Shown here: positions 1 through 10,866 of the stretch, piece by piece
Layout: each line of letters begins with the position of its first letter
Numbering within the stretch: the stretch's first letter is position 1
Assembly (NCBI GenBank): GCA_963565915.1
Contig: OY751496.1
Location: forward strand, 2,294,001 to 2,358,000
DNA length: 64,000 bases
Source of the DNA: Entoloma clypeatum
Lineage: Eukaryota; Basidiomycota; Agaricomycetes; Agaricales; Entolomataceae
Reading direction: 5' to 3'
Notes under the pieces: generated by a model
Databases searched by the model: none
Seen by the model: only the letters and a program-made list of their open reading frames with translations
What the model was told of the DNA's origin: nothing
Made by a program: the position numbers and the translations under genes

Positions 1-200
1 TGTGATAAAGTTCACGCATCATAGTACCAACGACGCTGATATGAGGTCCAGATAGGCAGTGGTGGGGGCGACGCAAATTGGAAGTCTAGAAACGCAGAAT
101 ATGTTGATTGATACAATGTACGCAGAAAATGACAGAACGTGCTTGCTCCCTCATGATCGGAATGTGCAACAAGGAATAAGGGTGGGTAGTTGGCATCCTA

Positions 201-571
201 TGGTGCGAACCACTTAGTCACCACTACTTTGTGACAGCCGCCAAATTGGGGTCTGGTCACCCGAACATTGGTAGGGGCGGCCGGCAGCTGCGTCAGGCTA
301 TTAGATTTTTGTGCTTCATGATAGAGACACTGAGTAATACAATTCTCACCCTCATATTCCTGAGTCAAACATACTATATATGGAAGGTTGCCAAATCTAT
401 CCTCAGTAAAAATTTGAACTCCCTCAGTTTTGAAGCAATAAAAAAATTGTCTTGGGGATTGATTCCCCTTATCAAATAGAGCACTTTGGCAAGAAGAATA
501 ATAAAAACATCGAAATTTGAGTGCTCCCATATCGTTGTCACAAAGTGGCGGTGACTAAGTGGTTCGCACCA
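201..571. repeat. MITE-like element with about 40-bp terminal inverted repeats
   Basis: The left end (201-222) and the right end (550-571) are perfect inverted copies beginning TGGTGCGAACCACTTAGTCACC. Similarity continues inward to about 40 bp with small gaps. A TA dinucleotide flanks both ends (199-200 and 572-573), as expected for a Tc1/mariner target duplication. The 371-bp interior has no convincing gene, so this reads as a non-autonomous miniature transposon. The inverted repeat and TA flanks are seen directly; the superfamily is inferred. Confidence 0.8.
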
Positions 572-855
572 TAGTTGAAATCGTAAAACTAATCATTGCT
601 TTTTGTGGTCAGGTCTGCAAAGTCTCTATGTAACTATGGCATTATTATCTCCCAGGGTCTCCGTCGTACATACAGTATGGAAAGTTAAGTAAGAAAAACA
701 ACGACCAGCCCTAAGAGAGAGAAAAAGACATCTACATGGTACAGTTATTTGTTCGTAAATATGCGAGAGTCAGCAAGGAAAGCAATAGCGTTCACCCGCA
801 TGTAAGTAAGAGAACACATCATAAGTCTAAGTCATCGAAAGGAAAGCACTCCGCC

Positions 856-3800
856 CTACCAGCGAGCTCCGCAAGCAAAAAGAAAGAGCAAAGGGCAAAA
901 ACAAAGCGCAGGATCCACTCCCCCCGTTTCAAAGCAACCGTTCCTTCGGAGAAACAGCTCTAATCCATATTTCTCCCGGTCGACTATATCAAGACTGACA
1001 GTCAGCGCGCACACGCCTCCAGACAAAAAAAAAACCCACCTCTTCTCCCTCAAAATCCTGAACACCAGCCTCCCCTCCTTCTCCACAGACAACGGCCCCT
1101 TGTACCCACCCACTGACCTCGGCCGTGGCGGGAACACCCCAGGCCCACACCGATCCTGCAGATCCGCCAACGACTCGTTCGTCCCCTCCGTCTCCACCAC
1201 GACCGTGCCGTACCACCCCGGATCCACAAACAAGTTTGAATCCGGGATTGGGATGCGTGCAGGCGGAGGATGTGCAGGAACACCGGCACCAGCACCGCCT
1301 GCGCGTTGATGATACGCATTCGGCAGTGAGCGCATCCGCGGAGGAGGGCGGATGACGAAGGACGAGCGGTGCACCCACCGCACGAGGTTATGGTAAGCTC
1401 CCTGGGGTCTACCATCAAAAAGGAGTGTCAGTTCTCATCTTCTTCAGGAAAGGTTTGAAAAAGGAACACACGTCTCAGTCCGCACCCGGTCCTGCAACAA
1501 CTGCAGGTTCGTCGCGATCTCCTCCCCCCACGGCTGCAAATTGACATGCACAATCGGGTTCGACGATGCCTGGCCAGTGCGTATGACCCGATGGAAGTAC
1601 GATGGCGGGAACGCCAGCGCAGGCATATATTTGGGCAGATCCCCCACTGCCGAATACGTATAGTCCAAATCCTGAACGCCACCCCAATTTCTCGTCAACA
1701 AAACGTATCTCAAAAGTATTAAGAAAAAAGACAAAAGACTCACGATAAGATAACTCCCATCCCAAACCAACCTCCCCACATTCCCCTCATCCCCTACCGC
1801 CACATCCCACACCACATCCCCAATCCGCATCAAATGCGCCACCCCCGCCTTCCTGCACTCCGCCTCGCACTCCAGCACGCTCTTATCCGACAACCAATCC
1901 CCGTCCGGCGACGGCACGAACACCCGCAGCAGGGGCGCTCGCCTCATCCGGAACAGCGGCGACTGGAAAGTCCCCAACGACGGCGTCGAAAACGACAGCG
2001 CAGGAGACGAATGAGACAGCAGCGGTGGCGGCGACAGCGGGGAAGATGAGTGCGACACAACCCGTATCGCATGACTCTGGTTCGAATGCGACATGGCCGA
2101 CGTCGTCGGCGACGGCGCCCGGCTCGGCGGCCGCGAGGACGACCCCGCCCGCCCATTGACCCGCGCACGCGCCACGCTCGCCTCCTTCTCCGCCTGCGCG
2201 CGCAACCGCAGCACAACCCGCGTATACGCCCGCGTCGCACCCGACAGATTCCGCACCGTGTCATAGAGCGCCGTGTCCCGGTGCTGCGGGTGCACCGACA
2301 GCGAGTGCACATACAACGCCGCTATCCGGGCATACTCGTGCGTAGGCGTCGACACGCCCCGCATATAGTCACTCAGGTCCTACAACAGCAAACACACATT
2401 TGTTCAATAACGAAGATCGAGACAAAAGCCAGAAAGGAAAAGCACACACCTGCAGCGAGAGCGACAACGGCTCCGGTACATCCGCCCATGCCCACCTCGC
2501 ATACCCCACCGTCCTCAAAAACCTTTCCAGCACCGTCTCCCTGAGCGGCGCGCCCCGCACGAGCAGGAACCGCGCCGCGCGCGACAGGCTCAGGACCATG
2601 CACCAGTCGTAGAACGAGAGGAACTCGAGCAGGTGCCGCAAAAGGTGCGGCTCGGTGAGGAACGGCGTCAACCGGTCTTGCGAGTCCTCGTCGGCGGCGG
2701 CGACGATCGGGGGTGTCACAGTCCTGGTTGAGTCCATCATTGTCCCGAGCTCTGTCCCGAGCTCTGTCGCCCCCATCGGAGGAGGGTTCACCACCGCCAC
2801 CGGCTCACACGCACGTTTATCTGGCGAGCCTGGCGTAGGCGGGATCACCACCCCAACCCTCACTGCACCACCACCTTCCCCTCCCGGACCCGAATCCACA
2901 GCTATCATATCCTCTCCCTCGTCCGCAGAATGGAACTCCTCTTCCTCCGCCACAGCACGCGTCGTCGTCGTCGTCCCCCTCGACTTGGGCCTCTTCACAC
3001 TCTCCCTGGACTTGGGCCTCTTCCCCCCGCCCTCCCCCTCCCTGGACTTCGGCCTCTTCACACTTAAACTCTCCCTCGACTTTGACTTCCTCAATCCTCC
3101 ACTCAATCCCTCCTCCATACCATTCCCCACACCAAGCATCCTCACCCCCTCCGCCTTCGCAAACGGGTCCCTATCCAGCAGCCCTGCATCCGCGCCCTCC
3201 ACCTGCACCATTTTCACATGCACTCTCCCCGGACTCTCCTGCTGCCGCCACTGCTGTTCTTTCACCGGCGAGCCCCGCTCCTGCCGCTGGTGTTGCTGCT
3301 GGTGTTGCTGTTCTCTCACAGGCGTGCTCCGTTCCTGCCGCTGGTGTTGTTGTTCTTTCACCGGCGACCCCCGCCGCGGAGTCTGCGTCCCGCCGACGGA
3401 GGAATAGCCCTGCGCACCAGGACAAGACGACCCATGTACGGAACTTCGCTGTGCACCGGACGACGTGTCCCTCTTCGGCGCATCCACACCATCGTCCACA
3501 TCTACATCCGTGCCGTACGCCGCCAGTTGACCCGGGGGTCGTATCTGCATCATCATCTTCATCTGCTGCGTCGGTGGTATCACCTGCTGCTGCTGCTGCT
3601 GCTGCTGCGTCTGTGGCTGAGGTTTGAATTGCAGTTGAGTGCCGGGTTGTTGAGTAGGTTGGAATTGGGGCTGTGATTGGGCTGGAAGTTGAGGTCGGGG
3701 TGGGGCTTGGAATTGGGGTTGCGTCTGTAGCTGAGACTGAGCTTGGAATTCGGCCCGTGCCCCTCCCCCACCGCCTACCCTGCGTACCGACACCGACCCC

Positions 3801-5874
3801 TGAGTGCTATCAAACATGTTATTTGGCGGCGCACGTGGTGCGGGCGTGTTGTACCCGTCCATGAGCTGCTGGGGCGGCGACGGCTGGGGTAGACTGTGAT
3901 AGTTCTGCACCGGAAGCTGCGGAAGCAGCGCATGTTGGTAGTGTGGGTGCTGGCGAGGCTGCGGCTGCTGGTGCGTGTTCCCATTCCCATTCCCGTTGAT
4001 CGCATGTCCATTCCCCGGCGTCATCGCCGTCTGGAATGGTGGTGGTGGTGGTGGCGGCGGCGGCAGTGGCGAAGACGCGTACCCGTTCGGCCCCACATAC
4101 CCATACCCACCCCCACTCATCACCCCCGCCCTCTGCTGTGCTGACAAGCTCTCCTTCCTCGCCGGTAGCCTCCCGTTCGTGTTGACGTTTACATTGCCCT
4201 CCGCAGGAGGGTACTGTGGCTGGGGCTGCGTCCTCACGTTCGTATTCCTGGCATTCCCATTTCCAATGGTCGACGGCGTCGTCGTGGGACCCGCCCACAC
4301 CCCCACATTGTTTCCATTCGCATGAGGCAGCAGTGATGGTGCTCCCCCAGCCGCCGCCGCAGCGACAGACAGCCTCCGAGCAACAGCAGGTGACTGTGCG
4401 CGTGTGTGTAGGTGGGCAACCTGATGGGATTGAGGTTGAGGTTGAGGCTGAGGCTGAGGCTGAGGCTTCGTAGGCGGAAGCGGACGCTGGTCGACAGACG
4501 CCATCGCCGTAAAGATCAGCGGCTTGCCCAGGATCCCGTTCTGAGCCTGAGCGTGCACCGATGCCCTAACACTAGTGGATTTTCTTGGAGGTGATGACAT
4601 GTGGAGGTGGTGTTGGTGTTGTGGTATAGGCGGTGGAGGAAGAGGTGGAGCAGGAAGAGGTGGGGAGTGGACCCTGTTATTCATCCATTGGAAGGTGTGT
4701 GAAGGGCCGTGTGGGTGCAGAGCGCTAGAGTTAGCGCCCATATTGTTGGAGACGTTGTTGCCGACGGCCTGTGGTTGTTGTTGGTATTCAACAGGGGGCG
4801 ACCGCAAGAAGCTGTCTTCGTCTTCGTCGTCAAGTAGGTCCTGTCATATTAATAACAAGCACGATGGAATCATGAGAACGCGATCGACGTCATATGCAAC
4901 AGACAACTAACCGGTATTCGAGGTTGTGGTTGTGGTGCTTGTGTTAATCTCCGATGTGAACTCGGAAGGAATGCGGGTTCCTGTGCGCTGGAAGTCTGTT
5001 GCTGCGTGGAGGTGCAAACGGATGAGGGTCAGTGGAAGGATGAGATAATGCATGAGGAGATAGACAGAACAGAGCGGGAATGGAAAAGGTAAACTATAAT
5101 TGAAAATAGCGGCGTCGAGCGAGATCTGTGAGCTCATTACGTGGGGCGCTCGTTAGAGGAGATTTTCGCGGACGAAGGTCAAGGGGATCTGGGACGTCAA
5201 TCCCTCATGACTTGGACCTCTCTTCTCTTTGTGGCTTGGAAGGAGACGAGGCTCACCTGGGACGACGGTTCAGCGGAGACGGCGACGGGCCGAATGGCAA
5301 AGACATTATGGTCAACGAATTGGCCACGAGTGAGGAGGTTTGAATTTTGAGGCGGCGTGGGCGAGGCTCCTGACACGAATGGGGATGTGAGGAGATGGCG
5401 GTCGGTCGGGAGGACAGGGGCAGGGATTTTCTGTACCGGGGTCGGAGGTGGTAGGTGCTGCGGCGTCGGATGAGAAGAAGCAGGGAGACTCGGGGTATAC
5501 GGCTCGGTTCGGTTGGGTATGGGGTCGGGGGTACGGTGGCCATCATAGAGACGGGCGTCTGGTGTGTCTACAAAATTAGACCTGACAGCGGTAGAAGCCT
5601 GCCTCCGCTGCTGCTGCTGCTGCTGCTGTGGTTGTGGTTGTGGTGGTGGTGGTGGTGGTGCGGCGGCGGTGGTGGTGGTGATGATCTTGCTCCCTCGATT
5701 CTGGCTTCGCGCGCTCGAAAGAAGCATGGGAGAAGACACGACTGCTCTCTGCGGCTCAGGTTGGGACGACGCAAATCGGGCGAACAGGGGTGTTGGTGAA
5801 GTGGTGGACGGTGGTGCTGGTGGTGCTGCAGCTTGGGGCGCAGGCCTTGTCTTTTTGCGAAGGAAACCAGCCAT
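856..5874 (-). CDS. Long disordered protein with F-box-like helix, conserved in agarics, multi-exon
   Basis: Proposed start is the ATG at 5874 (MAGFLRKK..., then a PLFARFASS motif). The coding sequence runs through about six exons. Clear introns are 2449-2380 (donor GTGTGT, acceptor TTGTAG) and 1743-1672 (GTGAGT to TTCAG); others lie near 5060-4975, 4917-4843 and 1470-1400. The large exon 4842-2450 encodes a Pro/Gln/His-rich low-complexity region, including a glutamine run from CTG repeats near 3583-3607, then Lys/Arg/Ser-rich KRPKSRE repeats. It ends in a hydrophobic helical block (LLRHLLEFLSFYDWCMVLSLSR) resembling an F-box or Skp1-binding helix. Downstream exons encode a more globular C-terminus with conserved tryptophans. 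The join between the first exon (donor CAG/GTGAGC near 5256) and the next is not resolved in frame. The C-terminal end at 856 is the end of the open frame. Biochemical function is unknown; an adaptor role through the F-box-like segment is inference. Confidence 0.7.
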
Positions 5875-6033
5875 CGTCGTCACGAACAGTGCTCGTTGGA
5901 AACATAGGACGCTTATAAATACAAAAGATTCAATGTTCAAGTACATACTAACCCCGATCAAGCTCACTCTCATGCACTCAGGTCCCAGGAACCGGCCTCA
6001 GTCGAAATGCACCCCTCCATTGCACGATATCTC

Positions 6034-7260
6034 TCAAATGTTCAGCTCAAACCAAAGGGAAATCGCACCCCCACTCACTGTTTGCCCTGCAAAGGAACAA
6101 GGATCGATCAGTCACGGTAATTCACCTTCTTCAACCTCCCTGAACCACACCTGTAATGAAATGCGATTCTTGTGACCCCAGGTACGACACCAGACTCGCG
6201 ACCTCGGCCGTGCTTCCGTTGTATCCCAGCGGAGATCTCTTCCGAAGCTGTTCAATCCACATCAGCAAGTTATACACCCCAAAAAAACCCTTACCATCTC
6301 TAGCAAGTCTCCATCCTTGGCTTGATTACGCTCTGCATATGCATCGTCAAGAGCTTGCACTACACACCCATATCAGACCATATGCACCGCACATCGCATA
6401 CAATTGACCTACGAAGCGGCGTCTCGATGGACCCAGGCGCATACGCGTTCACCGTTATCCCATACTGTCCATACTCGATCGCTTCGTCACCTGGGAGTTA
6501 GTACCAATCCTCATGGTATAACCAAAACATACCGGCCACCTGCGTAATCCCCCTCACCGCAAACTTGGCTCCACAATACGCCACCAAATTCACATGCCCT
6601 GTCAATACATTGAACATACTTACGCTCACGCATTCGTGCACGGAGGGCTCACCTCGCTTCCCAGACACCGACGACGCTCCGATGATCCTCCCTCCACGGC
6701 CTTGCTTGATCATTTGCATCCCCGCGTACTTGTAACACAAAAAGGTCCCCTTTGCATTGACAGCGAAGATCCTCTCCCACTCCTCGACCGTCGCTGCAAA
6801 CAAACATCACCTCCTCATCGACACAAGTAGAAGCCCCCACACTCACTCTCAACAATCGGCGCATATGCCGCAACCCCCGCATTCGCCACCATCTACACGA
6901 GGTCTCTCAGTTTCTCTCAAAAAGAGAACACCACCAAAACAAGACATACCACATCCAAGCCCCCAAGCCCTTCAACCACACCCTCCACCATCCCCCTTAC
7001 CTCCCCCTCAACCGCCACATCCGCAACACAGCACATCCCCCTCCGTCCCTTCCCCTCAATCTCCCTCACAAGCCCCACCAACTCATCCTCCTTCACCCCC
7101 ACATCATTTACAGCAACATCAAGCCCATCGTCCGCAAGCCGCAACGCAATCGCGCGTCCAATTCCCTGCGCTGGAAACAAGACAATCCTATCGCGAGGAC
7201 TGACGAGGGGGCGAGGGGCGTACCGGCACCAGTGACAAGAGCCACTCTTGTCTCTACCAT
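6034..7260 (-). CDS. Short-chain dehydrogenase/reductase (SDR), diacetyl/acetoin reductase-like
   Basis: Nine exons splice to about 268 residues. The start ATG at 7260 gives MVETRVALVTGAAQGIG, the Rossmann cofactor motif TGxxxGIG, completed across the first intron (donor at 7223). Further classical SDR marks follow in order: the NAG motif (VANAGVAAYAP, about residues 89-97), the catalytic Ser in IIGASSVSG (about 141-144), the YCGAK active-site Tyr/Lys (about 156-160), and a C-terminal GQTVSGG (about 252-258) that closes the last strand. Introns are 45-70 bp with GT-AG ends. All key residues are present, so the enzyme should be an active NAD(P)H-dependent oxidoreductase, cytosolic because no signal peptide is seen. 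The closest remembered family is diacetyl/acetoin or other small carbonyl reductases; substrate cannot be set from sequence alone. It is tandem with the upstream F-box-like gene on the same strand, about 160 bp away. Confidence 0.9.
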
Positions 7261-9663
7261 GTTTTGTAGTAGCAGGAGTAAGCAATAGGAGACAATTTGC
7301 CTTGCATCCCCGCATTTTATTATCCCCCGCCAACCCCCTGCCTCCTCAACACGCCTGTTGAACACTGGCTACTCGTAAAATGTACGTACCCATACACACA
7401 CTCTCTCTCGCACATCCCCCCGCGAACCTTTGTATCCCCCCCCCTAACCCCCTCCCCAACTCAGACTTGGGAAGCTTCCCGCTGCGATGCGCGCCCCTAT
7501 GTCGAGTAAGTTAAGGGGAAACTTCGGGCTGTACTCGGATCGATGCACGTCAAGTATTTCAATTAAGATGGTCCCTGTGAAGGGTTCTCCGGTGGTGGCT
7601 ACGCCGGTTGAGAGAATTGAACCTACCGTAGGTAAGTCTGGACTTCTCGAATTTCGAAAAGGAGGGGGGAACGTGGTCTTTGCACCTTGGCCTCGGCACG
7701 TCCGGACTTGATAAAAAAAAAACAGGGTTGTTACTTATTGGAGTCGATGATCATGGTTCTTTTACCCTGGGTGACAACCCGTGCCAGTGTCTCCCGATGA
7801 GATACAGTTGAGTCAACCGGTCAGCCTTTTCGTGAACGGGGAAAATAAATCTGGTTGCTGATACATACAAGACACATAGTCACTCTCGTTCACTAGCTTG
7901 GGGGGGGGGGATACTTGGGCTCGTCCCCCCTTCACCGCGGGGACACAAGCAATCGAAGGGACATGGCGTTTCACGACCGCCGTTCCTGAACGACCTCTTC
8001 ATCGGAGGCTCCCGGTGCCTGGCTGCTACATACTGCTCATAAGAATGTTCCGAGGTCTCCTCCGAGTCTGTCAAGACTCCACTGTTGCATCACTTTCCAA
8101 TTTCCTTCAAGATCGCTTCAAAGTTCTCGCCGAGTTCGGCAGACTCAAGTACTACACTTATTCATTTATTTTCAGAACCGTAGTACTTAGTAGGTACTTA
8201 CCCCCGATGGGTTGTACGACAACAAAACTGCTTGTCGCAGCTTTTTTATTTATATAACTTGCAACACCGCTGTATCTCAACATACGTCACATGTGGCGCA
8301 ATTAAAAATACAATAAAATACTAACTCAGGGCTCAGGTTATCGGTCGCTGGCTCGATAGGAAGCCAGTGCGGTCAAACGCGGTCAAAAGAGTCTGGTCTG
8401 GTCTGGTTGGCACAGGCGACATGCGGCCAGTTTTCTGATCCTCAAAACCATCAACTCTTTTTCCTGGCAACCCACTGGCTTGGAACATTTAACGTGTGGT
8501 TACTGACATCATGATCGCGATCGCGTCCCATGCCTGGCAGTCAACTGTCGCCAGAATGTCCCTGATCTTATTCACCGTGAAGTCGGGGTGCGCCCAGGCC
8601 TTCCCCCCACAGCATCAGACCAGTGAGCCTCTTCATACTTGTCGGAGTACGTGTCTGCTCCGCCGCGAATGATTTCCAAACCTTGCTTTCCAGCGGCCAG
8701 GTCCAGCCCCGTCCAAGGGATTGACGGCATGGTGCAAGATGGCTTTCGGGGCGGCATCAGTGCGCTTGACATCCGGACGGGTTCTTTGCCAGTGGGGCAG
8801 CAGGTACGATGTGTGGTGTTTCCTCGGGCTGCCTCGGCGTTGGGGGGTCCGTTGAAAGAATTAAGAAGGCAAGGTCGAATCGCATTTTATCGCGCGCCAT
8901 ACTGGAATCAGGGGAAGAGGCTGAATGAGTAGATGATGAAACGGCGTGCGGGTATATAAGAGTCGTGGGTGTACTTCGTACATGCCCATTTCATGGCTCG
9001 CTCTTGTGCCTCAGGAGCTAGTCGACAAGGGCGTCCTCCCGCAGCTTCCTACCGAATGCACGCGGCTTTGTTGAGAAAGAAACGAATGGAAACCTCGATA
9101 TCAAGTCGGACCTGGGTCCGACTTGTGACACAGCGTTAACCACCGAATCTCAAGCGTTGAAGTAGCGGTTGTACATCCTGTATCGATTCTTGGAAGGATT
9201 ACAGACATCCTGTTAAATGTTCGCCACGTACTCTTCTGCATGATCATTGTACCAGTGCAGATGATTCTGTCGTCAAATAACGGCCTGAATCCACGTCATG
9301 ATCTGCTAAATTGTTTTCGAGGTCTCTGGAGAAGCATGATTATCGTGAATTCGCGTTCAGATAAAGAGAGCTCCGTTGGATGTCGGAGAATTGGGATGGT
9401 TAAGGATGGGTGCTCTGCTCGCTAATTCGTCATTCCAGCCTAAGAACTAGATGAGATGGGCGATATGCAAACTCCCAACTCGGTTGGGCACCTCCAATCA
9501 AGTTTGGGAAAGTAGGGGCATACCTCAATTAACACTGAATACCAATATCTAGAAGCAGACATAGTAGGTGGTAAAAATAGGGAGCAGTCGCATTGCAAGT
9601 GGCTCTCATCTTCCGAAGAGGAAGTTGCCTGCGTCCGACCTCCGACATCCAACAGTCGTGATA
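7261..9663. other. Intergenic stretch, no confident gene
   Basis: About 2.4 kb with only short open frames on both strands. It holds homopolymer runs (A run near 7712, G run near 7900) and one possible decayed coding piece at 8489-8772, listed separately. No repeat ends, tRNA or transposon ends were recognised. Confidence 0.5.
8489..8772 (-). pseudogene. Possible decayed coding fragment, unrecognised
   Basis: Read on the minus strand, 8772-8600 gives protein-like sequence with a globular composition (IPWTGLDLAAGKQGLEIIRG, then DTYSDKYEEAHWSDAV). The frame is then lost at a run of six G. In the shifted frame it continues equally plausibly (AWAHPDFTVNKIRDIL) to a stop at 8489. This could be a fragment with a frameshift or a missed splice. 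I do not recognise the family, and no start or upstream exons were found. Confidence 0.25.
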
Positions 9664-10790
9664 CTACTCATGACGACCTGAGAACGTATAGAACACCTCT
9701 ACTGTGGCACCACGCACATGGTTCATCCATTGCGGATACTAGGAGGAATAAGATCAACTGTGCCGAGCATTCAGTCTAACAATCACTTGCCTGGGCTCTT
9801 GCAACGACCGCCACTCGGTCACCTCCCGCAAGCGCTTCAACAAAACCGGTTCCCGTTCCACATCCCTTTGACCTCGCCGATGCAGTATCAATTCCATCCC
9901 CAAGATACCACACAATTTCATGGGATTTGGGAGTGGTCGATGCATGGATGTTCCTCTGGAGAAGCCAGCGCTGTTCCACTGCGTCGTCCGCGGTGTTCTT
10001 GACCTCTGCATCAGCCGCCCATTTATTGAGAACGTCAGCGTTGACAATATCTGTCGGCAACGTTCTTTGATTGTCCCGGACGATGGATGCCTCAAACCAG
10101 GTATGGGATTCATGATACGTCCCTTGAGCCGCACTAGGTGAAGTAGCGAAAAACGAAGGACGATTGTTCGTGTCCCGTACCATGATATCTGCTGTCCTCA
10201 CCTGACCATCCTTGGTCGTTGCTCGTCAACCTAAATCTAACACTGCGGACTCTGGGTACAAACTCGGAACCGTCGTAGAGTGTGATTGTGTGGGGAAGAG
10301 ATGGCGTTACGAGGAAATACAAAGCGGCGTTGTTGCTGTTTCCGAGACCCGCTATGACGACGACAGAATGTTCTCGCCACCAAGAGAAACATGGCCAATA
10401 CTCTGCTCCATCGAGGATTGTATCCGCCAATTCCAGTGGGAGGAAATGCAGCAAGTAGGACCGCACTGTCAAGAGATCGGAGTCTTTCGGAGTGTGGGGT
10501 TTTTTCGTCTGTTCGTTTGTTGTATTATTTACTGTCCTGGGTGATGGGCGCATAGTATCGATGGCCGAGGGGCCAATGAAGAGATTATAGAGAGAAGTGA
10601 AGAACGAGTTTGTCATGGTCATCCACCGCCGCGATGTTATATAACGTGAGCCAAACAATCCCAGTGGCAGTGAGGGATCCAGGGTCTTTCCAACGCGTTG
10701 ATCGTCCGTGAAGACATGCGGCATCACAAGTGCTTCGTGGTATGCATATTCATCTCGTACGCGCCACCGAGAGGGAACAAACTTGAACAA
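9664..10790 (-). CDS. Fungal protein of unknown function with DQGW and ARAQ motifs
   Basis: The reading frame covers an N-terminal basic part (FKFVPSRWRVRDEY), a helix LRSYLLHFLPLELADTILDGAEYW-like segment, and VRFRLTSNDQGWSG. It then splices (donor GTGAGG near 10202, acceptor CTCAAG near 10109) into GTYHESHTWFEASI. The C-terminal exon ends GDRVAVVARAQ and appears to splice through a GC donor (GCAAGT near 9775) into YPQWMNHVRGATVEVFYTF with stop at 9664. The order DQGW...GTY..S.TWFE...GDR.A..ARA.YP.W.NHV is a pattern I know from many uncharacterised ascomycete and basidiomycete proteins, often beside F-box-like LPxEL helices. No enzymatic motif is visible. The 5' end is unsure: the frame starts without ATG and stays open to about 10858, next to the divergent PIL1 gene; the first in-frame ATG is near 10727. 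Confidence 0.65.
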
Positions 10791-10866
10791 AGCCGACTTT
10801 CGCGACCCGGCCAGGGTGACCGTGACTTGAGGACCGAATCTTCCTACTATCCAACAGCCTCAGAAT

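Noticed and set aside
736..963. Short lysine/serine-rich ORF (75 codons, plus)
   Set aside because: Composition-driven, no family, and no splice or regulatory context supports it.
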